The notes beneath the pieces were generated by a model, which saw only the letters and a list, made by a program, of their open reading frames with translations, had not been told where the DNA came from and searched no databases. Below are positions 46,153 to 57,125 of a stretch of DNA of 64,000 nt, piece by piece. The DNA is taken from assembly GCA_020881915.1 (NCBI GenBank), contig JAJFPB010000004.1:3968001-4032000 (forward strand), read 5' to 3'. A program made the position numbers and the translations under genes. The stretch comes from Paramyrothecium sp. XJ0827. Lineage: Eukaryota; Ascomycota; Sordariomycetes; Hypocreales; Stachybotryaceae. Every line of letters starts with the position of its first letter. The first letter of the stretch is position 1.

Positions 46153-49100
46153 TGTGATGGTTGTAGAGGGGAGTTGTTGGTGAGTGAGGATGGGGATTAG
46201 AGGTTGATGGATGGATGGAAGCAAAGATGGAAGAGTTTGAGAGAGGAGGAGCAGAGAAGAGGAAAAGGGAAGAGATGGAAACTGGAGCCAGGAGAGAAGC
46301 GAGCAGAGGCGTACCCACAAGTTGGGCGGTCGGTCCAGTCAGAAGCGTCAGCCGGGGCAACGGCGGGAAAAAGAAGCAAAGTCAGTTGAGCGACGAGGCA
46401 CAATTTCACGGAGGTAGGGCGTTGAAGGAGAAGCGGACTGTGTGAATCTTGGGTTGGGAAGGGGGGGTGGGCATACGCACGGGCTAGTAACCTGTCGGGG
46501 GGAATCGGGTGGATGCGAAGGAAGAATGAGACGTGTTTGCTTTGAGGCCTGAGGTTATTCTTGCGGTTGGCAACTTAGAGGGTGGATCATGAATCATGGC
46601 AGCGGGTCCTCGAGATGATCTAAAAGAGCTAGGATTGCTGTGCGGATGCTGGAGGGAGACGTGGAAAGGATGTTTGAAAAAGTGCTGACCTTGCTCGCAG
46701 GGCGATGATATTCATTTGCGGCGAGCTTGGAACGACTACACGGACGAGCGAGGCTGCGCGAAGGAAATTTCTACATGCGACCTGATGGTTGAGAAACCAC
46801 ACGTCGGAAATGCATTGCTTAGCCGTCTCTTCTTGCTGCGGACGAAATACGCCGGCGCAAGGCAGGGGAAAAAATTCTCATATGCAAATCTTCGCTCTCC
46901 TTTTTTGCGTGTCTGAGGCATGAAGACTAGGTATCAGATGCGAGAGCTTTTCTTTGTTCAGAAGCACTTTATTATCATCCTTGCAAGACATTGGCCTGCC
47001 CTGTCAGTGTACACCCCACGGGTGAGGGTGGCCCCCCACCCGGAGGTGCGGACGAATGGCGAATCAAGCGCGGCAAACAACACGTGGGTGGAACCTTAGT
47101 GATGGCTCTGTTGACGCTGAGGGCATTGCTCGAAGACGAAGGAAGGTCTAGCTATGCGGATGACAGCTATAAGTAGGCCGTCGTCCCCAGCACCGGAGTC
47201 TAGCAGTCGTTTGGATGATTGTGACGGTCGTCTTCGGCTGCCCGTAAGCAATTCGGGCCTCGGGAGTAACCGCGAATCGACGAAGAGGCTCCCTGCTGCA
47301 CAAGTCTGTAGGCGCACCCGCGCGCCCCCAAATGTCGCAAAGTACCTAACCAGGGGCTTCATTCATTTCAGTGTCGACGTTCAAATTGCGGTCAAGCAAA
47401 CCCGTCGCAGCGTCTTTACGAGGACGCGAAGTTGAACGATGACGATTCTGTCGCCCTCGCACATGCAAGGCCGTTTACCAAGTCATGATTGCTGGCGGTT
47501 GTTGGACGCGATCCGGTGATGGGGTCATTGCCAGTGCCGCGGATGAACGAAAATACAAGCTACCGCGCTGCTGGATTTTCCGAGGTGACGGTCTCACGTT
47601 GTTTGCCCTGCCAGCCAGCCATATTTACCCAGTGGCTTGGGCCTGCCAATCAGGCGGGAGCGACAGGGGGGGTGCGCGAATTGGCCAAGCGGGAAATGAT
47701 GCCTGAGCAACGCGATGAGGGAGGGGGGGCGTGTCGGCAGCCTCGGGGATGAGCCGCGAAAATTTTTCATACCCTCTCCCCTGCCACGCCGGAACATATG
47801 CGTGTCCCCTGAGAACCTGGCTTCTCGATCAAGAGCTCGTTGATACATGACAAAATGACGCAGTGACCCATTGGGTAGGTATACAGGCCATGTGAGCTGC
47901 TACCCTGGGCCACCTCCGACTGCAGCTTGCAGAGCAGATGCTGCTCGTGACGAAGCTCGCGTTGACCCTGCTGGTGATTGGTTATGCTTTTACCCCGACG
48001 TGGTGAAATAAGATTCCTGAGCTTGTCGTCTTTTTCACAGTTAGTCTGCAATGAAGGCGTGGTAATGACGTGAGCGACTGGTTTTGGCTGCCACCACTAC
48101 CTTTGGACCATCCACTCCTGTCACATATCAGCGAATGGTCTGTTTAGTTTCCGCAAACTTTCCAGCAAAGCCTGTCTTCAGCTGGGAGGGTGCGCACCAC
48201 ACACTCAAGTTGGCCCGATCCATCCAACGTTGCTGGGAGGGTGCAACGCCAGATGCCACGACCCCAATAGTGAGTTAGAGCATACCGTAACTATTAGTAG
48301 CTCAGTTCCGGAAAAGGGCATGATGCCCGGCTTGGAAACGCCACGGCCAGGTGTCATTGGTTACCCTGTACCTCGCGACGCCTACCTCATGATGGGCGAC
48401 GTGCGCCATCAAACCAAAAGATTTAATGCCAACTGCCAAAGAGCCTAGACTGCGGCAACGTTTGGCCAGCAGCAAGATCGGCATTTTTAGCCTTGCCATT
48501 TCCGTCGCCGTAGGCAACTCCGCTGCTCTGAAGGTCTCGTCAGGCCAACTGCAACGGCCAGTAAATGAAATGCCAACGCGCTGTCAGGTTCCGAAATGGC
48601 ACGGGCCGGTCTTGAGCGCTTCTTTTTCCCTGCTCCTGATCCTGTCCTTGTCATATGGGAGTCTGCAGTCGTCGGGAAATGTCGGATCGGCCAGCATGCA
48701 GCCTTACCTTACCTAGGGGTGTGGCTCATGTCGCTTATCCTTCTTTTTGTTCCGCAGCCCAACTTTCTTTTTTGCTATACCACAGGGTACCTGTACCAAA
48801 AAGTATAACCTGCAACGGGGGGCCAGACGGAAGAGATGAGACATGGTCCAAGCTCCTTACCCGTTCCGGCAGGGGAGAGAAATTCGACGTCGTGCAGAGT
48901 ACAGCAGTGAAAAGGGGATTTGGCTGAGAAAAATGAGTATATCACAACGGAGAAGAAGAAAAGACTGACAAGAAGAATGTGACCTGGAACAAGTTGACAC
49001 ATTGGTTCACCCAGGTTGAATCAAGTTGCACGGGGGCTCACCAGGGTGAGAAAGCATGGGCGTGGTACACGACGCATGCGTACCTCATATACTAGGACAT

Positions 49101-49377
49101 CGAAACCATCTCACTCTGCGGTCGAGCACCGAGCTCAAGAGTCCGGGAATGGAAGACCTTACACCTCTCACGTAAGCATGTGCCCACCCACTGCGCTGTT
49201 GCTTGCCGTCTCTCAAACTCGCACGGCTGTCTGACAGGAAATCTTCATGCATATTGTGCTGTGCTGATCTCGAAGATCTTCCACTGCTAGCAACGAAAAA
49301 GGGGGTATCACTAAATATCACACTCAAAAGCAGAGCACTCTGCTTCCACCTCTGCCGACGGAACGGCCGCTGGGCTG
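46153..49377. other. 3.2-kb gene-free region, ATP9 promoter to the acetyltransferase 3' end
   Basis: The ATP9 leader and promoter (46153-46700) are purine-rich on the plus strand, that is pyrimidine-rich for ATP9. The rest shows only short frames on both strands, several poly-G runs (46462, 47721) and TACCTTACCTAGG-type sequence at 48704-48716. No recognised gene. Confidence 0.4.
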
Positions 49378-51488
49378 CTAGTCCTTCTCATCGCCATCAC
49401 CGTCGCCGTCGCCATCGTCTACCTCGCTCGTTTGTCTCGCCTGCTTCATCGCGTAGCCCTCCACGAAGCCAGCCGGGTCGCAAGCATGCTCTAGGCTGAT
49501 GCGGTTTTGCGCAACCCACCGCCGCACCGCGTCCCTGTCTATCTTGACTCGGGGTACTTGCTTGACGACGGGCGATTTCTCTCGTTCTGGGCCGCTCTCC
49601 TCCCCGGTCGAGTGCGGCTGCTGCTGCTGCTGCTGCTGCAAATGTTGACCGTGTGCATGCTCGTCGCTTTCCCCCTCTCGTCTCGGCTTCTTGGCCGGCC
49701 CCAACCCGGCCTCTTCAGCGACGGCCATCTCTCGCAGCACGGCGAGGCAGTCATCTGGTGAGATCCAAGTCGCCTGACTGCAGTCATTGACGTCCACCAC
49801 AACCTCCTGCCCGTCGCCTGCCCCAGCCTCTGTGGTGAGCAGCCACCGCGCAATCTCTCCTGCCCAGAAGCGTTTGTATCCCTTCTTCCCTAAGTCCGAG
49901 ATGGGCTTCTCCGGCCCGCCCAGGACGCCTTCCCGCCGTGAAATCTCGTAAGATGCACCCATCAATAGGCCGCCGAGACCTTTGCGCTGCCATGGTGGGA
50001 ACACCAAAATACACGCCAGGTTATTGTTGTCCCATGACATCTTCTCCTTGGAAAAGAAGCCTGTTACCTGTGGCCGAGGCGGTGCTATTGGCTGAGCCGT
50101 TGTTGGCGGAAGCCCTGCGCTGAAACCGTCTGTAGGTTGCTGCGGTACTGCTGGCGGTGGCGGCGGCGGCGGCGGCGCTGGTGGTGTATAGACGAGAAGA
50201 AAGTAGTTGAAGCCCGTCACGTCGAAAAAGACAGATTTGTTGTCGAGAAAGAGCTTACCGAACAGCGAAAGGTTCTGGCAAAACAGCTGCACGAGGTTAG
50301 GAACCTTTCGCAACCTCGGAAGGGCTGCATGTGTGAACTCACCCCGTCCCTCTCCCCGTCCACCTCCCAGATACTCCACTCTCCCTCGTCCTGCACCACT
50401 TGCTCAACGTAACGAATCCCGCCATCGCCCCGTCTCTTCTTAGGACCGGGGCCTTTGCTACCGTCGTACGGAATGAGCACCTTCCGCGTTCCCCGCGGGT
50501 GAACGTATATCTTCCTTCCCGGGACGAAGCCCTGGCTCTCGCACACCCTGACGTGACCCCACCACGCTACAAGTTCCTTGGAGTACTTGAAGCAACTGGG
50601 ACACACGTAGAGTCTCTCCAACATGTGATGGTGATCTCGGTCCTTCTTGGAGGGCGGCTTGCCCGCAGCCTCCGCGGCGGCGTCCTTGCTACCACCCCTG
50701 GCGGCGCCGGAGAGGTCGCCGAGCACCTCCTTGCCATAGTAGCTCGGATACCACGTTCGGAAGCACAGATTTCCAAACACGACCTTATCGATGTTGCGGT
50801 CGGCTCGCGGCGGTGGTCTCTCGGATGCAGAAAGCGTCGGGGGCTTAGGTGGCGGCACCGGCGTGACGACGGCGGGCAAAGGGGCGGGTTTGCTCATCCT
50901 GGTAGTCGAGGCGGGAGCTGGCGGTGGTTTCGCCGAGGGGCCATGCGGCCGGACGAGCGACGTTACAGGGCGACCGGGCTGAGCAGCTTGAGGGACGTGA
51001 TATGTGATCTCGGGCGCCACCAGGTCCGAGGGCCGAACATGGTCTTTTGCGGGGACGGCGCTGGGCATGTTTGCTTTGCCCTGGGTCGGAGCTGTGGCGC
51101 TGGGAGGCACCCGCCAGCTACTCGGCAGTGTACTCTGCACCGCAGGCCGGGCCTGCTGCTGCACCTGCGGCGGTGAGGTAGCCGTCGGTGGACGCACCCG
51201 GCCGCGCTTCGCCTGGTCGGGAGGGATGGGTATGGGGACCGGAGACTGCACAGGTGGGAACAGCGGTCCAGCGACAGGTGCTTGAGGCTGGAGCTGAGGT
51301 TGAGGCTGGGGCTGAGGCCGAGGTTGGGTCTGATTCTGTGCTTGAGCCTGGACCTGGGCTTGCGGCGGCGTGGACAGCGGCAAAGGAGGATAAACGGGCG
51401 TTTGACGCGTCGCACGACGCGCCGTGGACGGATCGGACTCGGGTTCGGGCTGGGGGATGTCTTCTTGTCGCTTGCGCTTCGGGGGCAT
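49378..51488 (-). CDS. SAS2: MYST-family histone acetyltransferase, SAS2-like
   Basis: Nuclear lysine acetyltransferase of the MYST family; Sas2-type enzymes acetylate histone H4 Lys16. Exons 51488-50343 and 50286-49378 give 684 aa. The first 240 residues are disordered and rich in Pro/Gln. The C2HC zinc finger is CPSCFKYSKELVAWWGHVRVC (residues 296-316, written C-x2-C-x12-H-x3-C). The catalytic core continues with WSIWEVDGERDG, LFCQNLSLFGKLFLDNKSVF, GFFSKEKMSWDNN, Cys474 and the acetyl-CoA loop QRKGLG (482-487) in ACILVFPPWQRKGLGG, and Glu508 in GGPEKPISDLG. A proline-rich insert (about 416-456, nine consecutive-type prolines) interrupts the core. The C-terminal part has a poly-Gln run and Asp/Gly repeats. 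The start is the MPPKRKRQ Met; the frame stays open 70 codons upstream. The SAS2 subclass is less certain than MYST. Confidence 0.85.
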
Positions 51489-52067
51489 GGCTCGGCGACG
51501 GCCTGAGAGAGAGGGATGACGGAGGGAAGGAAAGAATTTTCGAGGAACAAGCCCTTTTTTTGCTTTTTCTTGGTGGCAAGGGCGATTGATGCAGGGTCGG
51601 CTTTGGGGATGAGGAGGGTTTGCGATTTGCTGTGAGTGGGCGGTTGCTTTTTGGTGGAGTCTCCTCGTTCCTCCCCCGTCACGATCGGTGGGGTCCATGC
51701 ATAACTCCGACTATAGCAAGTCCATTTGGGGACCTTACCTCATCTTAGGTTTTATCGTTGTCCATTCCTTCGAGCGTCCGTGTAAGTGGTGAGAATGGGA
51801 ATTGCATATCTTTTTCTTTTTACACTGTTCATCATCATCGAACGACAAAAGACGTCAATCTTCGGAAAACTTGCTCAGAGGAAAGTATGCCGAATTGTAC
51901 TAATCTTGACAGCACAGAAACTGTAAGAAACTCTTTACCCTCCCATCCATACGTTACATCCTGCGTTCCTTTGCCTCGTCGCCGTCTGTCACAACATCAC
52001 CAATTCTAGCTTCTCAAACCAGTGCCCAGATGTATGGAAATATTCAAAGATGACCCAAAGCCCTGTC
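51489..52067. promoter_or_regulatory. Spacer and SAS2-like gene promoter
   Basis: A 579-bp region between two minus-strand genes, with ACCTTACCTCATCTTAGGT-type sequence near 51731-51750. It contains the LRR gene 3' end and the acetyltransferase promoter. No gene. Confidence 0.4.
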
Positions 52068-54113
52068 CTACACCTGGACCGCGCGTCTCAACATGCACAC
52101 AGGCCCCTGAGCCATCCGGACTTTTTGCAAGGTATCGTCGTCCTCGTCCCAGTCTTTCACCAGCGTCATCAGGCCGCGGCGAGCCTGGCCCGCGTCGCGG
52201 TTGCGGTAGACGCTGTCGATTTTGCGGACATCCCGGTCGTTGATCAGCCATCGCTTCTCGTCCTCGATGAACCGCGTGTACGACATCGACGCGCCGTACC
52301 GCGCTCGCATGTGCGCCTCGAGGTGCTCGCGCACCGCCTTGTCAGCCTCGATCTCCGTCTTGGTTCTCGCGCCGTCGTCCGGAACGGCCAGCTCCGTAGA
52401 CGGCTTGAATGTCGCCGGAGCCCGGTGCGGGTCCGGAAGGATCGAGAAGGCTGTGTAGTGGAGCAGCGAGGGACTCTCGAGGACAGCACCACCCACCTCG
52501 ACCAGGCCGGGAGGTGTTATGGCGCAGTGGCCGAGGTTCAAGTATTCCAGGTGCTTTGCGGATCGGAGGACCGCTGCAATCGCAGGCACAGCACTGTCCT
52601 CAATGTAGTTGTACGCCTGCTTCAGGTCTGCCGTGGCGTATCCCTGGCCCAGATCCAGCATCCGCAGGCTCGGATGCTCGACCAAAGCCTCGCACAGCGC
52701 GATGGCACCTTCTGTGCTGACGCCGACTGATTGTAACGACAGTCGTGTCAGATGCGGTGCCTCCGGCAGTGCAGCAGCCAGAGCCTCTACGCCCTTGTCA
52801 CCGAGCGGGTTCATGGACATATACAGCGATGTCAGTCCGCAGTGCGGCGATTGCAGGAAAGATCCGATGGCGGCGGTAGCTTCCGTGGAAATGCCGTTGC
52901 CATTGAGATAAATGTTGCGTAGGGGAAGCTGGCTGCCCTCAGGTCCAGCATAAGCGGCCAGCTCGTTGAACAGTGCCGCGACGCCGCGGTTGCCGAGCTC
53001 TGTCTGGTCCAGATCAAGGGTTCGGAGGTTCTTGGTCTCTGTGACCAGCCGGAAGATGTCGTGCGCGGCATCACGACCAAGAGGATTTCGTTTCAGCCAG
53101 ACGTTTGTGACGGCCGGCGACTTGACCAACGCGTCAACGAGGACCTTGAAGCTCGGCCCGTCGATGCAGTTACCGGCGAGGTACCAGGTATCCATGCGTT
53201 CGGGGTGGTTCCTCACGAAACTAGCTATGGCCTCTGCGCCGACTGGGCCGATGATGTTGTTGCCGAGCAGGAAGTGCCGCACGAACTCGTTGCCGCGCAG
53301 GCTGTCCATGAGCCTCCAAATGTGGTCCGGCCCCACGACCATTTTGCAGAGGTCCATCCGGCCGTCCTCATAGACGACGCCTTTGCGGAACTCGGCCGCT
53401 TTGACTCCGTAGTACGGCTCTCCTTTGCCGTCGTCGAGCTCCCAGCCCTCCTCGTTGCCATTGAGCTCATGCGTGCCACCGCGTTCCAAGTGGCCCAGGA
53501 ACGGCGCCAGCTCCACACCTCCGGCGACTTTGACGGGCATGGGGATGGCCTGGGCGCCGTCCAGGGAGACGGGCGTCTTGACGGAATCCCATGGGCCCTG
53601 GGCCAAGATTCGGCTCGCCCAGACAGGGGCGCTTACACCGGGCGGCGCACCACCGGTCAGCCCGTGCGCTGTGTGCCCGTTGAGTTTCGTCCTCCGTAGC
53701 ATGTCGTACCGCCGCTGCAGCGCCGCTAGGCCGCGCAGGCGGACGCGGTCGGCTTCGTAGCGGATAATGGCGGCCAGAGACTCATCGTGCACGGGGTAGA
53801 GCAGCGAGGCGATGGCTAAAGCCATAGGTTGTCGGCGGGAGCGTCGCCGTGGGAGCTGATACAGCTCATCGGGGACGCGGTGTGTGCTCAGCGGCAGCGC
53901 GAGGATCTCGTCGGCCGTGTAGCCTTTTGAATGGTCAAAGTCGGGGTAGTAAGCGGCGAGGTCATTGAGAGATTGCCTGCAGAGGCTCGCTAGATGAACC
54001 GCCTCACTCATGTCCACCTGCTCGAGGATGCCCCCGGTGAGCTGAATAGAGTCATGGTCGTCTAAGAGCTGATGATCGTGGGTCGCTAGGTTGATCTGAG
54101 TTGCGGTAGCCAT
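52068..54113 (-). CDS. Leucine-rich-repeat (RNI-like) protein
   Basis: Single-exon gene of 681 aa, probably cytoplasmic or nuclear. The N-terminal 250 residues match no domain I know (SLCRQSLNDLAAYYPDFDH, ASLLYPVHDESLAAIIRYEADR). From about residue 265 to 540 there are RNI-type leucine-rich repeats of roughly 28-30 residues: VRHFLLGNNIIGPVGAEAIA, MDTWYLAGNCIDGPSFKVL, VTNVWLKRNPLGRDAAHDI, LRTLDLDQTELGNRGVAAL, LRNIYLNGNGISTEATAAI, LTSLYMSMNPLGDKGVEAL, LTRLSLQSVGVSTEGAIAL and LEYLNLGHCAITPPGLVEV. The C-terminal 120 residues are charged (ADKAVREHLEAHMRARYGAS, FIEDEKRWLINDRDVRKIDS). Repeats of this type bind proteins (RNase inhibitor, RanGAP, NLRC3), but no NACHT or catalytic GAP residue pattern is evident. 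Specific function unknown. Confidence 0.82.
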   Translation of the reverse strand: MATATQINLATHDHQLLDDHDSIQLTGGILEQVDMSEAVHLASLCRQSLNDLAAYYPDFDHSKGYTADEILALPLSTHRVPDELYQLPRRRSRRQPMALAIASLLYPVHDESLAAIIRYEADRVRLRGLAALQRRYDMLRRTKLNGHTAHGLTGGAPPGVSAPVWASRILAQGPWDSVKTPVSLDGAQAIPMPVKVAGGVELAPFLGHLERGGTHELNGNEEGWELDDGKGEPYYGVKAAEFRKGVVYEDGRMDLCKMVVGPDHIWRLMDSLRGNEFVRHFLLGNNIIGPVGAEAIASFVRNHPERMDTWYLAGNCIDGPSFKVLVDALVKSPAVTNVWLKRNPLGRDAAHDIFRLVTETKNLRTLDLDQTELGNRGVAALFNELAAYAGPEGSQLPLRNIYLNGNGISTEATAAIGSFLQSPHCGLTSLYMSMNPLGDKGVEALAAALPEAPHLTRLSLQSVGVSTEGAIALCEALVEHPSLRMLDLGQGYATADLKQAYNYIEDSAVPAIAAVLRSAKHLEYLNLGHCAITPPGLVEVGGAVLESPSLLHYTAFSILPDPHRAPATFKPSTELAVPDDGARTKTEIEADKAVREHLEAHMRARYGASMSYTRFIEDEKRWLINDRDVRKIDSVYRNRDAGQARRGLMTLVKDWDEDDDTLQKVRMAQGPVCMLRRAVQV

Positions 54114-56246
54114 TTTGTGTATTTCGGAGCCTCAAAATAGGATTTTTTTTCCCCGTGTATTTGATTATCTTTTAGCTTCTTCTGTGATTGAAGCTTCCTA
54201 TTCCAAGGAAACAGTCATCGTGAGCCCCTTATATGGTTTCCAGTCTCATCGTCTGCCTGCGCCGATGCGTGCCTGCGCCGATGCGAATCTAGGCGCGCCG
54301 CATAGCCAAGCCAATCTGCACCCCTGACTCGGATCCAGTGTGGCACCGCGCTGCTGCAAAGCTGCAGCCAACGCGAAAAGGTGAGACGGGATCGAAAACG
54401 CGAAGCTTCTTTGTGAGTCAATCTACCTCCAAACCTCCGCATCGGACTTCCACCCCCAAGTTACTATTTCGAGATGGACGGTGTCAAATTTGGAAGCAGT
54501 ACGAGACCAGCCCGCCTTGTATGCCACCAGATCCCTTTGAGCCCGCCACGGCCTCGAGGGCCACTCTCGATTTTTCTGCAAAAATGATTTCTTGTAAGAA
54601 ACTTGTCCATTTATCTTCTTTTAAAAAATCGACTTAGTGTCATATGGACGGGAGACCAAGCCGCATATATTTGTCTCCGCTCTATAGGGTAATGCATACC
54701 AGGGCAACCGAAAGGTCAGGGCACAATACAACAGGCAAAAGGACAATAGGGCATTGGGACAGCTGGAAGGTCCGGACAGCAAGGTATCTTGACAGGAAGG
54801 TCAAGCATAATGCAATAGCCGATGTGAAACCGTGAATTGCTCATGATTTCCTTCTGTGCTTCTTGTGCGATTAGGCCATCAACACCCAACTGTGCAATCC
54901 TTGGAATATGAATAGCCTACCACATACACCGCTGAGCAGCAGGATGCCGCTAAGGCATCATGATATACAGAGTATCGGTTCTAGATCTTCCGAATATGGC
55001 TAAGAAATCGCGTTCCTGAAGTCTAGCCTTGCTCAGCAGGGGGGGCATTCAAAGATAGGCAGGACTTTTCGCAAAATTGCACTCCATACACATGCCGTTT
55101 ATCCCTGCTTGACAGCAATTTCAACTCGACTTCTCGTTGTAATAGCCTATCTCTTGTATCGTGAAAACCGCTAACCTATAAATCCTACGAATCCACTTGC
55201 CAGGAGAGCCAACAAACCCCCATCCCACATTGTGCGGAGGAAACAGATTGAGCCAGTTCACCCACTGAGGAGACAGCGACTGCCCCGGGCCATACAAAAG
55301 ACAATTGGATCTACCACGTAGTGCGTAGTTCCAGGCAGGCCAAGAATGCGTCTCAGCGTTCAAACGGTATAGACAAGATTCGTGGTGGAGTACAGAGTAT
55401 AGTAGGAAGCTGTCCGAGGATGAAGCCAGGACCCCGCGTGTTGGGGAAGTGGGGAGACTCATCCCGGGGTATAGAGTAGACGATAGTCACATAGGTAGGA
55501 AAACGAGACCATGATGAGGGGAAAGGCAGGGGGATGGCAGCTAAGGCAGGTCCCTAGACAAGCAAGGGTGCAGACTCGCCGTTGCATCCGAAACTAGCCA
55601 CCATAACCATACCTTACATACCTTACCCAAGTAAGCCACTTGGACCCTTGGGAAGACGTCTCTCCATGTAGGTTCAGTCCGCAGCACATCGCATACCCTT
55701 ACCAAGGTAGTTATCGGAGACAAGGCACGCTCAGTTTAATATGGAGCCCCAAATGGCACTGTAGTGAGCAGAAGGCGAGGGCGAGGTTGTTCCTGTCGCC
55801 ATAGAGCTCGGGATCTCTTACAAGACATACCGAAAACAACAACATCCTCTTACGACGGGTCAGGTAGGATGGGATTCTCTCCTCAGACATCGCGATTCTT
55901 TGAGCAGCGCGAAGACATAGCGCCTCAGCCGCAGGGTCGCCAGGCTTCTCATGTCGGTGTATGCTATGCCGATGGACGTTGCGCCGGAACGGGGATACAT
56001 CTTCATCTCGTGTATCCTAGTCCCATGTCCATTTGCAGCCCGCTTCGAGGTAGGCCATACCCACGTCGCGAAGAGTACACCATACCGGTCGATGTCGTGA
56101 AAGGAACTGTAGTTACTCAGGAAAGGGAATCTTCAAGTATAAAGGGACCTCTCTCTGCCCCTTCTCTCAGCAACAATACCAAGTCGTTCCAGTTCTCTCC
56201 ATTCTCAGCTCGGTTCTCTTCTCGGGCCTCATTTGCCTCCTTCATC
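54114..56246. other. 2.1-kb spacer before the secreted-protein gene
   Basis: No convincing gene. A 113-codon minus-strand frame at 55121-55462 lacks family features. Promoter-like content for the next gene includes ACATACCTTACCC-type sequence at 55617-55630 and a TATAAA at 56138. Confidence 0.4.
56138..56143 (+). promoter_or_regulatory. TATA box of the secreted-protein gene
   Basis: TATAAA 109 bp upstream of the ATG at 56247, followed by a CT-rich stretch. It falls inside the longer open frame that begins at 55764, arguing that the upstream part of that frame is not translated. Confidence 0.5.
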
Positions 56247-57125
56247 ATGCGTTCTTCCTGGATGATAGCCACCTTTGCTGGCTCCAATGCCTTGTATAGC
56301 GTCTCCGCACACCCAGCGGCAGTCAATACGGACCTCAATGAAGTACCAGAGGATGCCGTCTTCCTTTCCCCCGGCTACCTAGTTCCAGCGCATATTCCGG
56401 TTGAGGAGACCGATGAGAGTGCCGACTACATGGTGCTCGCTAGTACGCGTGGTGTCAATATTACCGCTGCCGACATCGACTATGATGCCGCTCCAGACAT
56501 TGGCGTGTCCCACCTGGCCAAGGCTGCGGCTCCTGACACCAGGATCCTCATTGGCAAATCGCGCACCGACTACGGCTGTGGCGGGACGTTGGAGTCTATT
56601 CGAAGTTTCGTTGGCGACGCAGTCTACGGCCTCTGCGACGAGGGCTTCTGCCAAGGTGGGCTGACCTACCGCCGCAAGGTCATTTGGATGGGAGGCGACT
56701 CCGCAAGAGTGGATCGCTGGCTGTCGGCTCAGATCCAAGGCTCATACAGGGGAGATACTACCTTGGGTAACCTGCATAATCTCGTCAAGGCGAGCGTCCG
56801 GTCTGAGACTGTCGAGTGGGCTTGGAGGGAGAACTGGAACCCCTTCTACCCTCCCGGAGTCGGCAGCTCGGAGAAGTGCAAGATGGCCAAGTTTACCAAC
56901 TACATGCACATCAAGAGCTATGCTTGGAACCAAGCCGATGTTATAATGAAGGTCACTCTAAGCGAAGTCCAAGGCAAGTTCTCCCTATCCCACTTCATTC
57001 GAAAAAAGGCTGACACAAATCTAGCAAACTGCCTTGCCTACGAGGTCTTGGCTAGTGTCAGCGGCGCTCTGAATGGCGCTCTCGGGGGAGCTTTTGGATT
57101 GATTGCTGTTAACTGCAATGCGTAA
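56247..57125 (+). CDS. Secreted cysteine-containing protein, unrecognised
   Basis: I do not recognise this protein. With the start at ATG 56247 it has 292 aa and opens with a signal-peptide-like sequence (SSWMIATFAGSNALYSVSAHP), cleavage likely after SAHP or SVSA. The mature part includes VNTDLNEVPEDAVFLSPGYL, the cysteine-rich TDYGCGGTLESIRSF and GLCDEGFCQGGLTYRRK, VEWAWRENWNPFYPPGVGSS, KCKMAKFTNYMHIKSYAWNQ, and ends GGAFGLIAVNCNA. Six cysteines could form three disulfides. An in-frame GC-AG intron at 56974-57024 (AG|GCAAGT donor, GGCTGAC branch, CTAG acceptor) would reduce it to 275 aa. The frame is open upstream to 55764, but the TATA box and signal peptide fix the start. It could be a secreted effector, a surface protein or a lineage-specific protein. 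Confidence 0.7.
   Translation: MRSSWMIATFAGSNALYSVSAHPAAVNTDLNEVPEDAVFLSPGYLVPAHIPVEETDESADYMVLASTRGVNITAADIDYDAAPDIGVSHLAKAAAPDTRILIGKSRTDYGCGGTLESIRSFVGDAVYGLCDEGFCQGGLTYRRKVIWMGGDSARVDRWLSAQIQGSYRGDTTLGNLHNLVKASVRSETVEWAWRENWNPFYPPGVGSSEKCKMAKFTNYMHIKSYAWNQADVIMKVTLSEVQGKFSLSHFIRKKADTNLANCLAYEVLASVSGALNGALGGAFGLIAVNCNA
56974..57024 (+). other. Possible GC-AG intron
   Basis: A 51-nt interval with donor AAG|GCAAGT, branch-like GGCTGAC and acceptor ATCTAG. It is in frame with no stop, so both forms are translatable; splicing would join EVQ to ANCLAYEV. The donor is the extended consensus seen at genuine GC-AG introns. Confidence 0.5.

Noticed and set aside
55121..55462. 113-codon minus-strand ORF
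   Set aside because: No family features, no promoter or splice context; similar frames are expected by chance.
55764..56246. 161-codon N-terminal extension of the secreted protein
   Set aside because: Contains the TATA box and leader of the gene and ends just before a signal-peptide Met; the sequence is not protein-like.
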